From Patagioenas fasciata (lineage: Eukaryota; Chordata; Aves; Columbiformes; Columbidae), in the NCBI RefSeq assembly GCF_037038585.1, contig NC_092525.1:2272969-2336968 (forward strand): a DNA stretch of 64,000 nucleotides, given 5' to 3'. The position numbers were made by a program, and so were the translations under genes. The notes below the pieces were generated by a model, which saw only the letters and a program-made list of their open reading frames with translations, ran no database searches and was not told where the DNA came from. This document shows, in pieces, positions 44,691-56,735 of the stretch. The first letter of the stretch is position 1. Every line of letters starts with the position of its first letter.

Positions 44691-45103
44691 GCGAGAGGGA
44701 GCGCTCTGACAGGACAAGAGGTATCAGTAAATCTGGCAAGAGGACAGTGGGGGAAGCGCTCTGGCGGATCAACAAGTCTCAATATATGTGGCAAGAGGAT
44801 GATGGGGGAGAGTTCACCAGTGGTTCAAAAGTCACCCAGAAAAAGGGGAAGAGGATGTCAAGGGGGGAGCGCTCTGGTCGATCACAAGACTCTCCTAAAA
44901 AACACACCAGGATGGTGGTGGGGGGGAATGTCCTATATGGGACAAGGGGTCCCGAGAAATCCAGCAAGAGGATGGTGGGGGGGAGCACTCCAGCAGACCA
45001 AGAATGTACTAAGGAAAGGCAAAAGGACGGCAGGAGGAGAGACCCAGTGGGTCAAGAGGTACCGAGAAATCCAGCAAGAGGACGACAGGGAGGAGCTCTT
45101 TAG
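44555..45103 (+). other. Module-plus-ladder open frame, right copy A
   Basis: Same ~182-codon frame as at 476-1024, starting at ATG 44555. Acidic start, then basic Ser/Arg/Lys-rich repeats. Possible remnant or active small gene; see the findings. Confidence 0.25.
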
Positions 45104-48100
45104 CAGGCCAAAATCCCACTGAGGAAAGGCAAGAGGACAGCGGGGGAGAGCGCTCCAGTTCTTCAAGTGACTTCCCAGGCAGAAGGCAGGAGCATGGCGG
45201 GGCAGGACTGCGGCAGGTCAAGAATTCTCAGTCTGGCAATAGGATGGCGGGGAGGAGCGTTCCAGCGGGAGAAGAGCGCCCTGACTAGAGGCAAGACGAG
45301 GGTGAGGGAGAGCACTCGGACGTGTCAAGAAGACTCCCCCAAAAAGTGCAAGAGGAAGGCCGGTGGGGAGACCAATCCAGCAGATCAGGAAGTCTCAATA
45401 AATGCGGTAAGAAGGTGGCAGGTGGGAGCTCCCCAGTGGTTCAAGAGGTCCCAAGATATCCAGCAAGAGAACTGTGAGGGTGAGCGCTCCAACAGGTCAA
45501 GCGGTGTCAAGAAATCCAGCAAGACAATGGTGGAAAACGCTCCGGTGAATCACAAGATTCCCCCCAAAAAAGGCAAGAGAATGGTGCAGGGGAGCACTCT
45601 GGTGGATCAAGAAGCACTCAGGAAAAGGGGAAGAAGATGGTGGGGGGGAGCACTCTGGTTGGTCACAAGACTCCCCCAGAAAACACAAGAGGGTGGCAGG
45701 GGGAACGCCCTAATGGGTCAAGAGGACCCAAGAAATCCAGCAAGAGGACGGCGAGGGGGAGCGCTCCAGCAGATCAGGAAGTCTCGATAAATGCGGTAAG
45801 AGGATGGCGGGTGGGAGCCCCCCCAGTGGTCCAAGAGATCCCAAGAAATCCAGCAAGAGGACGGCAAGGGGGAGCGCTCTGGCAGATCAGGACGTCTCAA
45901 TAAATGCGGTAAAAGGATGGTGGGTGGGAGCCCCCCAGTGGTTCACAAGGTTCCAGGAAATCCAGCAAGAGGACGGCGTGGGGGAGCGCTGTGGCAGATG
46001 AAGAACCCTCAGTACATCTGGCAAGAGGACGGTGAGGGGGTGCTCTGATGGGTCAAGGTTGCTCTGAAAAAAGCCCAAGAGGGTGGTAAGGAGAAGCTCA
46101 CCGGTGATTCACGAATCACCCAGAAAAAAGGGAAGAGGACAGTGCGGGGGAGCTCTTCAGTTGTTGAAGAGAATCCCCAGAAAAAGGCAGGAGGATGATG
46201 AGGGGGAACACTCTGGCGGGTCAAGAAGTCTCAATAAGTCCGGCAAGAAGACGGTGGGGAGGAGAGCTCGTGTGGGTCAAGAGGTCCCAAGAAACCCAGC
46301 AAGAGGACAGCAGGGGCGAGCGCTCCGGCAGATCAGGAAATCTCGATAAATGCAGTTAGAGGATGGTGGGTGTGAGCCCCTCAGTTGTTTAAGACGTCCC
46401 AAGAAATCCAGCAAGAGAACTGCGAGGGGGAGCGCTCCGGCAGGTCAAGCGATGTCAAGAAATCCAGCAAGACAATGGTGGAGAACTCTCCGGCGAGTCA
46501 CAAGACTCTCCCAAAAAAGGCAAAAGAATGGTGCAGGGGAGCACTCTGGTGGATCAAGAAGCACCCAGGAAAAGGGGAAGAGGATGGTGGGGGGAAACGG
46601 CCTGGTTGGTCACAAGACTCCCCCAAAAACCACAAGAGGGTGGCAGGGGGAACGCCCTAATGGGTCAAGAAGTCCCAAGAAATCCAGCAAGAGGACGACA
46701 GGGAGGAGCTCTTTAGCAGGCCAAAATCCCACTGAGGAAAGGCAAGAGGACAGCGGGGGAGAGCGCTCCAGTTCTTCAAGTGACTTCCCAGGCAGAAGGC
46801 AGGAGCATGGCGGGGCAGGACTGCGGCAGGTCAAGAATTCTCAGTCTGGCAATAGGATGGCGGGGAGGAGCGTTCCAGCGGGAGAAGAGCGCCCTGACTA
46901 GAGGCAAGACAAGGGTGAGGGAGAGCGCTCGGATGTGTGAAGAAGACTCCCCCAAAAAAGTGCAAGAGGAAGGCCAGGGGGAGAGCAATCCAGCAGATCA
47001 GGAAGTCTCAATAAATGCGGTAAGAGGATGGCGGGTGGGAGCCCCCCCAGTGGTCCAAGAGATCCCAAGAAATCCAGCAAGAGGACGGCAAGGGGGAGCG
47101 CTCCAGCAGATCAGGAAATCTCGATAAATGCGGTTAGAGGATGGTGGGTGGGAGCCCCACAGTTGTTTAAGGCATCCCAAGAAATCCAGCAAGAGGACGG
47201 CGAGGGGGAACGCTCTGGCAGATCAGGACGTCTCAATAAATGCGGTAAGAGGATGGCGGGTGGGAGCCCCCCAGTGGTTCAAAATGTCCCAAGATATCCA
47301 GGAAGAGAACTGTGAGGGGGAGCGCTCCGGCAGGTCAAGCGATGTCAACAAATCCAGCAAGACAATGGTGGAGAACGCTCCGGTGAGTCACAAGACTCCA
47401 CCAAAAAAGGCAAGAGAATGGTTAGAGGATGGTAACAGGCAGCTTTGAGAGCACTCTGGTGGATCAAGAAGCACCCAGGAAAAGGGGAAGAGGATGGTGG
47501 GGGGAAACGGCCTGGTTGATCACAAGACTCCCCCAAAAACCACAAGAGGGTGGCAGGGGGAACGCCCTAAGGGGTCAAGAGGTTCCAAGAAATCCAGCAG
47601 GAGGACGGCGAGGGGGAGCGCTCCAGCAGGCTGAGATTGTACTAAAGAAAGGCAAAAGGACAGCAGGAGGAGAAACCCAGTGGGTCAAGAGGTCCCAAGA
47701 AATCCAGTGAGAGGACAACAGGGAGGAGTGCTCTGGCAGGCCAAAATCTCAGTGAAGAAAGGCAAGAGGACAGCAGGGGGGAGTGCTCTAGTTCTTCAAG
47801 TGACTTCCCAGGTAGAAGGCAGAAGGACGGTGGGGTAGCGCTGGGACAGGTCGAGAATTCTCAATCTGGCAATAGGACAGCAGGGAGGAGCATCCAGCGG
47901 GACAGGAGCGCCCTGAAAATAGGCAAGACAAGGGTGAGTGAGAGCACTCCGAGATGTCAAGAAGTGTCAAAAAATCTGGTAAAGGATGGCAGGGGGGAGT
48001 GCTATGGATATTCAAGAGACTCCCCAGTAAAAGGCAAGAGGACGGCGCGGGGAAGTGCTCCAGCACGTCAAGATGGCACTGAAGAAAGGCAAGGTCACAG

Positions 48101-48549
48101 TGGGGGGGAGCATTCCCGTTGTTCCAATGGTTCAAAAGGTCCCAAGAAATCCAACAAGAGAACTGCGAGGGGGAGCGCTCTGGCAAGTCAAGCGGTGTCA
48201 ATAACCCCAGCAAGGCAACGGCGGAGAGCGCTCTGGTGAGTCACGAGACTCCCCTACAAAGGACGAGAGGATGGTGGAGGGGAGCCCACCAGTGGTTCAA
48301 GCAGCACCCAGGAAAAGGGGAGGAGGCTGACGAGGGGCAGGCCTCTGGCGGGCCAAGATCGCTGAGGGAAGGTGCGGGGGAGCTTGCTGGTGGCTCAAGA
48401 GACCTCTAGAAAAAGGTAAGAGGGCGGCGGGGGGTGGGAGGGCGCCTCAGCTGGTGAAGAGGAACCCCGAAAACAAGGCAAGAGAATGTTGGTGGGGGGA
48501 GCGCTCTGGCGGTTCCAGAGGCTCCCCGAGATCCGCTCAGACGGCAGCG
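44690..48549 (+). repeat. 56-bp repeat ladder, between right units 1 and 2
   Basis: About 70 copies. Measured spacings of one landmark between 45663 and 45887 are 55, 56, 57 and 56 bp. Because 56 is not a multiple of three, successive copies are read in rotating frames. A 20-bp patch (47433-47452) matches the acceptor region at 49033-49052. Confidence 0.88.
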
Positions 48550-48574
48550 GGTAACGCGGCAGCTCAGCGTCCAT

Positions 48575-50312
48575 CAAAGAAGAACAGGAAGGCGGTTGAC
48601 CTGCAATTCCAGAGCGAGGAGGAAGACTGGCAACCCGAACGAGGAGCAGCAGAACTTGGCATGGCCTCTGAAATCCTCCTTTAATCTGGGCTCAGGTAAG
48701 CTGGAAGCAGGGGACATAGGCTGGGGTTTGGGAGGTGGGCAGGTGAGAAATGATCCGCATTTTTGATCTCCTGAGTGACTGAAGCGCCTGGGAGTTCATT
48801 TGGAGTCGTTGCCTTACTTGATTTTACACTGACTTTTGCATTATATTTTAATGACGTAGAATTTTCCGTTTTGACATCGAAACCTAAACTTCTTTGGAAA
48901 TTCATCCTCTGTCCCTTCAGTCTCAGCTCGTGGCACTTCCACTGTCTCGTGGCCCGCGTTTCAATGTACATTAGATCGCTTCCTGGGCCTTGGATTTTAA
49001 GTAATGGTCCGTCACAAGTTTGTTTTTCTTGTCCTTAACAGGCAGCTTTGAGAGCTCTCTAAGGAAAAGTGATATCTTTTTACCTTGTTACTGCTCTTTC
49101 CATGTTACGAGCAGCCACCCTCTTTATGATCAGTCTCATGCTTTTCTTCCTTTCTTGCCCAGGTTCAGAATACCAGGAATTCCAAGCTTCAAGTTTCCTG
49201 TGGAACATTGCGGGAGACCTTGATAACGTGGCAATGAGGGAGGTGATGAAGAGAAACAATACCTGTTCCTTTCCCATTTCAAGACGTTATTTTTTACCTT
49301 CCTGGTAGCTGTGAGATGATTTGCAATCTTGCGCTAGCATCTGCCTGAAAGAGAACACGGAGCCTTTGGGTGCCTCCTCAAGAAATACTTGCTCTATGGT
49401 TCTGGCGATGTCCAGGCTTCAAGGGTGGGGCATAGGGGAGTGTAAATCTTAGGGGGCCTCCCGGGATGTCTGCAGGTTTGGGTGACCCGTGGCTGGGACG
49501 GGGATGCCGAGGTTGTCAATCTTGCCCTGAATCTCTCGCTCCCTCTCTTGCAGCACCCGAGACCGAATGGAGGAGCAAGTGTACGGGAAGTTCCTGCGCC
49601 ACGCCACAGATCACATTTATCGCTCTCGCCCTGAGAGACCCGGAGAACCAAACCATTCCCATCGTGCCTTGAAGCAGCCTCTGCTCACGCGGTTCTCCCA
49701 GGGAGAAGGCAGAATGGCAGTAGCTCGCCACGTTATACCACAGGGTGCACACTCTGCAGCTTTCAAGCCCAGCTCTGCGTTAGCTCACCCCTGCAATTTT
49801 GCACCACCCACGCAAATTTGAGTTGTCGCTGGTTGTTGCAGCGTTTGGCTTTGGTGAGGACAGCGTGTGTTTGTCAGCAGTTGGTGTAGGGTGGAATCTT
49901 GAGGAGAAAGTGATATTTCCGTGCCAGAACTGGTTGGTGTTTGCATGGTATTGTGGTAGTTGTTCCCGCAGGTGATCAGTGCTGGAGTGTTATTGCAGGA
50001 TGAGGGGATTTTGAAGGCTTGTCTGTGAGATGCACTAGAGGCAGCAGTTGCAAACGAAAGGCTGAGGTGTGGAGAGTTTGTCGGTGGGTTTTGGACAGTT
50101 GTCAGTTGAAGAGTTGGTTGTTTGCAGGTGAGGTGTAGAGCAGAGGGTGAAGCTGACTTTGCCTGGGCGGCGCAACTGGATGGGTGTGCAGAGCTGAGGA
50201 GAGCGGGCTTCTGCGGGTGACCCTAAAGCTGGAGAACCAGCCAGCGGCAGCTCCAGACAGTCCCGCTGCCGAGCTTGGCTGTGTAGGGCCAGTGCCCTGG
50301 GGCACAGGGAGT
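48575..50312 (+). other. Module, donor and splice-like region, second right unit
   Basis: Copy of 33506-35243. Donor after 48695; acceptors before 49042, 49163 and 49554; 84-codon frame at 49567-49821. Few differences from the first copy (catttcaag for cgtttcaag near 49275, for example). Confidence 0.45.
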
Positions 50313-50317
50313 GTGAC

Positions 50318-50772
50318 TGTGTGCACAAGCACAGGCACGTCGCGAGAAGAGCCAGAGGCCACCAATGTAATTGCAAAGAGCAAGTTTATTTTGGTTACCT
50401 CTCTACTGGGGGATCTCCGTAGCCACACCTGAGCTCCCAGGCAGAGGCGGCGTAAGCGGGGACGCAGGCGCTGGTCAGTTCAGCCCTGCTGGAAGATCGC
50501 TGGGCCTGCTGAGCTCGCCTGTATTTCACGGCTTCAGGCAGGCGCAGCCTCCCGCTCTTTCTCACAACAAAGCAGGAATCTCAGACACAGTGATAAGGTG
50601 TCCAGAGTTTCTCCCAGGCCTGTGTTATCTAACACAGGGGTTCTACTTGTCAAGCACACAAGGTCAGTAAAACAATTAGTGTGATGTATGTGTTTTCTTT
50701 ATACCCCAGCTGCGGGTCACTTGAGCGTGTTTAGCTTTCTCCTCCTCGCCAATCTTCCGCAGTTCCCGTACA
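50318..50772 (-). repeat. 3' LTR of provirus B
   Basis: 455 bp. Polypurine tract adjoins at 50773-50788. Same short U3. Confidence 0.93.
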
Positions 50773-51304
50773 TTCCACCCCCTCGCCCAAGGGACCGGCT
50801 TTGCTGGGGCCAGAATAGCCATAGGTGTTCATGTGAGCGTGTAAAGTTTAGAACAGAGCATTTTACAGAGATACTCAGCAAACATATATACATCTATAAA
50901 GAGAGAAAAGGAGCAAATATATGTGTGCAATAATAGGTTGCATCTGGCGTCCCGTCTCTCTTCTCAAGAGATGAGATGAGTCTATTAGCCAGGTACTGTC
51001 AGTGGATTGCTTCATTTGATGTGTCAGTTCCACAAGATGTTATCGTCTATCCTGGCTAGTGCAGTAGCTGTCTTGAAGCCACACTTGCGTTAGAAACGTC
51101 AGGGCAGCATCTTCAGCCACTACCTACCCAAGGGAAAAAGAATCATGAGAAACATGAAAGTTAAAAAAAAAAAAAAAAAAAGAAAAACCCTTGGTATAAT
51201 ACATATATGTAACAGGACTATTGCGGTAATAAATTGACAGCAAGAGATCTGCAGCTATTAGTCTTGTGGAGGTGTGTCCTGCATATAATGCTTGTAACGT
51301 AGGG

Positions 51305-54300
51305 TTACAATGCACGACGAGCCAATCTGTGATAAGGGAGGAAAACAGGGGCATCTTCTCCTTCCAATAATACATACGCTGTTGCTCCAGCTCCTTCAGC
51401 TAGTATTACTCCGGGTTTGACAACCTGGTGTGGGGTAATTACCCACACAGACTGGAAAGCCGTGGCCTGTGCTTTCTCAGGTTGAACTTCAACACGATGT
51501 TGGGTCCGCGACACCAATAACACTGTTCCAATGCTGTCTCCTCTAGACAAAGTACAGGTAGTCATTGAAGATATCTGAAATACAAGAACTCGGGAGTCTG
51601 ATATTAGCAAAGGATGTAACATAAGAGGAGAAGTCGGAGTACACAGCCACACAGCATTCTCAGGGGTTATTATGTGGACTTTCACATCCAGATTAATAGG
51701 TCGTGGTCCCACTTCGCAATCCATTGGGGTAAATAATTCCATTTCCCCTGTAGTTAGTATTTTGGGAGAAATACCATCTGGAAGGATTTCAAGCCGCACC
51801 ATGTTTTGTACTGGGGGTGTTGTGATGCGGTCATAGGGTGTTTGATTATGGATAATCCGACTATTAAGCAAAAAAACTGCTTTAGTCAGATGTGGGCTCC
51901 AATGTTGCAAAGTTTTAGTACTGGTTAATTTTTTCAATTGTTCCTTCAACATTCCATTCATCCGTTCAATTAAGCCATTGGCCTGGGGATGGTATGCAAT
52001 GTGAAACAACCAGTCTATACCTAACCCTCGAGCCCAGTCTTGTACATTACGTCCACTAAAGTGTGTCCCCTGGTCACTCTGTATTTGATGGGGAGGTCCA
52101 TAGTGATGGATGAGTTGTTCTAACGCTTCAATCGTATTATGCTGATTAGCATGTTTAGTGGGCTTAGCAAACAATAGCCCTGACACCGTATCCACAGCAG
52201 TGAATACATATTGCCACCCCCTAGATGGGGGTAAGGGGCCCACATAATCAACTTGCCAGGTATTCAAAGCCCACTGACCACGCTTTATCTGTCCCCATGG
52301 CCTACATAGTGCTCTTAGGTGTAACCGTGTACAAGTAGCGCAGTTATGTGCACATGACATATAAGCATGTAGTGGCAAAGGGGGTTGGTTATGAGCAATG
52401 TCCCATGCACGTGCAGTAGAAGCTGAGCGATGACCACAAGCAATATGTGCATGTAAAGCCTGAGCATGTATGTCAGCAGAGGTCATCTCATCTACCTCTC
52501 TGTTGTTCTGTGACTCAAGTGAGTCATCTTTTTGATGAGCTGAAACATGTCTCACCTTCAAAGGAGATGTCTGTACGTGCTGCCAAATTTGTTGCCATAT
52601 ATCTGCTCCCCATATTGGATATCTTTGTACATGCCAATTGTCCTGGGCCCAGCGGGGCAACCACATTGTGAGACTTTTATATACTACCCAACTATCGGTA
52701 TATAAATAATGTGCCTTCCCTTCCAGGATAGCAAGGGATGCTGCAAGCAGTTCAGCCCACTGACTAGAGGCCTGTACACCCGTTTGCCATAATATTATGC
52801 CTGGTAAAGGAGCGTATGCAACCGCCCTCCATTGTCTTTGTCCAGTTGCAGTATATGTTGCACTGCCATCAGTAAACCAGGCATCCTTCTTGTGCTCTTC
52901 TGTTAACTCGTCGTAAGGAGGAGCCTCCTCCACAGGAGAGGTCGGGATGTCTCCTAGAGGAAAAGCTTCCCCAAGTGCAGGCACATGATTGAATGATATT
53001 GTACCAAGAAGGGTGGCATGTGGGGTAGTCACATGTGAGTTTCCTGGTAAAAATCGTTGCTGCAGATAGTGTTTCCACTTCCAGTGTGTAGCTGCCTGAG
53101 CTACTCCTGCATGGGCCCTAACAGAGTCATCTGCAACCCAGCCATGAATAGGGATGGGGGTGTGTACGGTTACACTATCTTGACCCGTGATACGTTCAGT
53201 TTCCTGCAGTGCCCAAACAACAGCCAGAATCTGTTTTTCCATTGGGGTATAATGAGTAGCAGACCCTTGCAGTGCTTTAGACCAAAACCCTACGGGTTCC
53301 TTCTGATTTTTTGGTCCAGTTGTCTGCCACAATCCCCAAGAGACTACATCGTCCAAAATTGTTACTTCTAGTTCAAAAGGATATCCTTGCCTGGGAGTAT
53401 ATAACCGGGCATGTTCCATCAAGGCACTTTTACATGCATCAAAAGCTTCTTGTTGTTGTTTGGTCCACTGCCAGATAGCTTTCTTTCTAGTTAGTTTCTG
53501 TAAAGGCCTCATTAAAATTGCCAAATGCGGAATAAAAGTCCTCCAATACCCCAGAAGTCCCAAAAAGGTCTGTAGCTGCTTTACCGCAGTTGGTACAGGA
53601 AATTGTTGAACTGTCTGCTGCACTTTATTTGGTATTTCCTTAATCTGCCCATGCCAGACGACCCCCAAGAACTGTACAGTGGTGCTAGGGCCTTGTATTT
53701 TCTTTGGACTGATTGTCCAGCCCCGGTTTTGCAAATGTGACTGCAATGACTCAGCAGCTGCTTCAATTTCCTGTTGTGACTCTGCCATAAGCAAGAGATC
53801 ATCGATATAATGGTACACAGTAAGAGTACCTGACCACGATGCTACATCAGCTGCTACCATTTGACGGCATATAGAGGGGCTGTGTTTGTATCCTTGGGGC
53901 AGTACCTGAAAGGTATATTGCTTCTGCTGCCAGGTAAAAGCAAACTGATCTTGACTCTCTGGGGCAATGGCAATTGAAAAGAAAGCATTAGCAAGATCTA
54001 GTACCATTTTCCATGGCAATAAGTTCTTGCCAATTTTTTCTATGAGTGTAACCATATCTGGCACTGTAACTGCAAGGGGGGGGGTGACTTTGTTCAGTTC
54101 TCTGTAGTCTACAGTCATTCTCCAAGTGCCATCTGTTTTCCGAACAGGCCAGATAGGATTATTGAAAGCCGTCATGGTTTCTCTAATAATCCCCACTTGC
54201 TGGAGTGCCTGGATAGTCTCGCTAATTTCTTCCTCCCCCCCTGGGATGCGATATTGTTTCATAGTCACCACCTTGGCAGGTGCAGGCAGCACAACAGGAT

Positions 54301-54730
54301 CCCATTTTGGGAATCCACGCAAGACAGTTACAGACCGGATAGCAAATCCAGTGCATGGAGAGCCGAAAGAAAAACGACCATTTAAGGTTTCGACTGTCCG
54401 CCCTGCTAGGACATCAATACCCAGAATATATTCTTTAATTGGGGCAATCAACACTGTTGCAGTAAATGGCTTGGCATTTGCGATTGTGAGGGTAACGGTA
54501 GCTTGGAGAGCAGGGGTTGGATGTCCCCCCAAACCACAAATCTGTGATGTAGCATCTTTGTTCTTAATATCACTATGCAACACTGTGACCTCAGCCCCCG
54601 TATCCACCAGAGCTAACACATTCAAAATCCCTCCAGACCGCCACTCTATGGTTAAAGGAACATAAGGGCGTCGGTCCCCCTCACGATAGGAAGCTACAGT
54701 GGCGGCAACCTTGGGGGACCCGCCAAACCT
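51305..54730 (-). CDS. ERV-L-like Pol polyprotein, copy B
   Basis: Protein identical to that of 36236-39661: protease DTGA, reverse transcriptase YIDD, RNase H D-E-D-D, integrase HHCC and D-D-35-E all intact, plus the ~160-residue C-terminal extension. Preceded in frame by the gag TGA at 54731-54733. Identity of the two copies over more than 1,100 codons indicates very recent duplication or gene conversion. Confidence 0.93.
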   Translation of the reverse strand, partial: RFGGSPKVAATVASYREGDRRPYVPLTIEWRSGGILNVLALVDTGAEVTVLHSDIKNKDATSQICGLGGHPTPALQATVTLTIANAKPFTATVLIAPIKEYILGIDVLAGRTVETLNGRFSFGSPCTGFAIRSVTVLRGFPKWDPVVLPAPAKVVTMKQYRIPGGEEEISETIQALQQVGIIRETMTAFNNPIWPVRKTDGTWRMTVDYRELNKVTPPLAVTVPDMVTLIEKIGKNLLPWKMVLDLANAFFSIAIAPESQDQFAFTWQQKQYTFQVLPQGYKHSPSICRQMVAADVASWSGTLTVYHYIDDLLLMAESQQEIEAAAESLQSHLQNRGWTISPKKIQGPSTTVQFLGVVWHGQIKEIPNKVQQTVQQFPVPTAVKQLQTFLGLLGYWRTFIPHLAILMRPLQKLTRKKAIWQWTKQQQEAFDACKSALMEHARLYTPRQGYPFELEVTILDDVVSWGLWQTTGPKNQKEPVGFWSKALQGSATHYTPMEKQILAVVWALQETERITGQDSVTVHTPIPIHGWVADDSVRAHAGVAQAATHWKWKHYLQQRFLPGNSHVTTPHATLLGTISFNHVPALGEAFPLGDIPTSPVEEAPPYDELTEEHKKDAWFTDGSATYTATGQRQWRAVAYAPLPGIILWQTGVQASSQWAELLAASLAILEGKAHYLYTDSWVVYKSLTMWLPRWAQDNWHVQRYPIWGADIWQQIWQHVQTSPLKVRHVSAHQKDDSLESQNNREVDEMTSADIHAQALHAHIACGHRSASTARAWDIAHNQPPLPLHAYMSCAHNCATCTRLHLRALCRPWGQIKRGQWALNTWQVDYVGPLPPSRGWQYVFTAVDTVSGLLFAKPTKHANQHNTIEALEQLIHHYGPPHQIQSDQGTHFSGRNVQDWARGLGIDWLFHIAYHPQANGLIERMNGMLKEQLKKLTSTKTLQHWSPHLTKAVFLLNSRIIHNQTPYDRITTPPVQNMVRLEILPDGISPKILTTGEMELFTPMDCEVGPRPINLDVKVHIITPENAVWLCTPTSPLMLHPLLISDSRVLVFQISSMTTCTLSRGDSIGTVLLVSRTQHRVEVQPEKAQATAFQSVWVITPHQVVKPGVILAEGAGATAYVLLEGEDAPVFLPYHRLARRAL

Positions 54731-56197
54731 TCAGTCCCGCTGTTTAGGCAACTGCCAAGCAGCGCCTTGTTTTGAAGCGGCAGACGGGGTGGAGGGAGGG
54801 TGCGGGGGGGCTGATGCGGCTGGAGATGGCTGGCTTTTTGCTGTAGATATTAACTGTCGCCAGCGGCGAAACAGTTCTGCTGTTGACAGCCCACCGAGTT
54901 CGGATCGTGGGACGCCAGCCTGTAAAAGATCATGCCACATCTGTCTCCTCGTCACCTGTGCCGTAGACCCTTTTGATTTTGCTGACTTTCCCTTGTTCAC
55001 TATTCGGACAGAGGGTCCTGAGAGCATAGTCTCAAGATCTTTCATGGCAGTCACCAGAGCACCTACATTACCCGCGGCAGCTTGTATTGTTGATATAAGG
55101 CAGGGTTTTACCGAGACAGGTGCTCCCTTCAACAACTCCATCCTGATACTTCTTGTGATCGGTATATCATCTGGACTAGTCCCCGTCAACACTGCATGAG
55201 CCATTCCCATTTGCCGTAGCAAAGTGGTACCCTCTGATATTGTAGACCAGTTTCCGAGGGAAGACATTAACTCCCTAGGGTCTGTATGTGTTGCTAGAAC
55301 TGCTGCACACAACCACTGATATACTGTAGGTGCGGTAATGTCTACCCCATTTGCATTTCTAATATTCCGCAGCTGGACAAATTCTCTTTGTATCGAATCA
55401 TTCTTAGATATAGGACATAAGAGATCCTTTTCAGCTGCTAACAAGTGGATTGATGCAGCTCCATTATCCCATGCTCGCAAAAGCCATTCCAATATACCTT
55501 CCCCAGTCTTTTGCTGGTAAAGCTCCAAAAATTCTCTTAACTCTTTCGGAGTGTAAGTACGCGTAAGCTGTACCCCCCCACCAGGATGTTCCTGCTCTCC
55601 CGTCATCTGGATGAGGGGTCGTGCCTGCACCACATCCCTTTCTTTTGAATCTGAATCCAATTCAAATTCAATCTCGGAATCCGAGGATGCACTGCAAATA
55701 TTTCCATCCCATTCATTGGGATCCCAGGAATGTTTCATGGTGAGAGCACGAACCTCGGAAATCGAAACTCTATGTGACCCATGTTTATCTCGCCGTTTAT
55801 TAGCAATACGCGCTACCAGACAGTCCACTTTGTCCTGCAACCCAGAGCAGCGCTCTGATTGGGATGCAATTACTTCATGCGCCATCGCCTTTGCCTCTTG
55901 CAAAGTTCCAATTTCCTTCTCTAAATCCGCGACTTTACTCCGTAATGCAACAACTTCATGGTTAAGAGATCTAAGACCAGTAATAAATAGCCATCCCAAT
56001 CTTCCCGCTAACTTGCGAGAAGATTTACAAGCCGCTCTCCATGGAAACTTCAGTATGGCCGCTTCAATTGCCTGGGGAGTAACCACCCCCCCTTCCTCAA
56101 TCTCTGGCCATATCTCCGGCGGAGCCAATTCATATAGGAGAGCAGCCACGGGGGTCCAGGGCTCCGTACTGGGCCATCCCGGAATATGGGGAGTCAC
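54731..56197 (-). CDS. ERV-L-like Gag polyprotein, copy B
   Basis: Identical to copy A (488 codons; coiled coil about 75-130, acidic stretch about 168-185, no CCHC). The same TAA (56231-56233) lies in the T6A9 run after an in-frame ATG (56246-56248), so the start problem predates the unit duplication or is a shared assembly error. Confidence 0.85.
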   Translation of the reverse strand: MTPHIPGWPSTEPWTPVAALLYELAPPEIWPEIEEGGVVTPQAIEAAILKFPWRAACKSSRKLAGRLGWLFITGLRSLNHEVVALRSKVADLEKEIGTLQEAKAMAHEVIASQSERCSGLQDKVDCLVARIANKRRDKHGSHRVSISEVRALTMKHSWDPNEWDGNICSASSDSEIEFELDSDSKERDVVQARPLIQMTGEQEHPGGGVQLTRTYTPKELREFLELYQQKTGEGILEWLLRAWDNGAASIHLLAAEKDLLCPISKNDSIQREFVQLRNIRNANGVDITAPTVYQWLCAAVLATHTDPRELMSSLGNWSTISEGTTLLRQMGMAHAVLTGTSPDDIPITRSIRMELLKGAPVSVKPCLISTIQAAAGNVGALVTAMKDLETMLSGPSVRIVNKGKSAKSKGSTAQVTRRQMWHDLLQAGVPRSELGGLSTAELFRRWRQLISTAKSQPSPAASAPPHPPSTPSAASKQGAAWQLPKQRD

Positions 56198-56263
56198 CCG
56201 TGAGGCCTCCCCTGTCCCCGGTGTTTTTTTTTAAAAAAGCCACGGCATGGCTGTTTCTAGCGA

Positions 56264-56278
56264 CTGCCGACTACGCCA
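56264..56278 (-). promoter_or_regulatory. Primer binding site of provirus B, tRNA-Ser type
   Basis: Same 15-base match as in copy A, two bases from the LTR. Confidence 0.75.
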
Positions 56279-56280
56279 AA

Positions 56281-56735
56281 TGTGTGCACAAGCAGAGGCA
56301 CGTCGCGAGAAGAGCCAGAGGCCACCAATGTAATTGCAAAGAGCAAGTTTATTTTGGTTACCTCTCTACTGGGGGATCTCCGTAGCCACACCTGAGCTCC
56401 CAGGCAGAGGCGGCGTAAGCGGGGACGCAGGCGCTGGTCAGTTCAGCCCTGCTGGAAGATCGCTGGGCCTGCTGAGCTCGCCTGTATTTCACGGCTTCAG
56501 GCAGGCGCAGCCTCCCGCTCTTTCTCACAACAAAGCAGGAATCTCAGACACAGTGATAAGGTGTCCAGAGTTTCTCCCAGGCCTGTGTTATCTAACACAG
56601 GGGTTCTACTTGTCAAGCACACAAGGTCAGTAAAACAATTAGTGTGATGTATGTGTTTTCTTTATACCCCAGCTGCGGGTCACTTGAGCGTGTTTAGCTT
56701 TCTCCTCCTCGCCAATCTTCCGCAATTCCCGTACA
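56281..56735 (-). repeat. 5' LTR of provirus B
   Basis: 455 bp. It differs from its own 3' LTR at the same two positions as in copy A. Confidence 0.93.
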
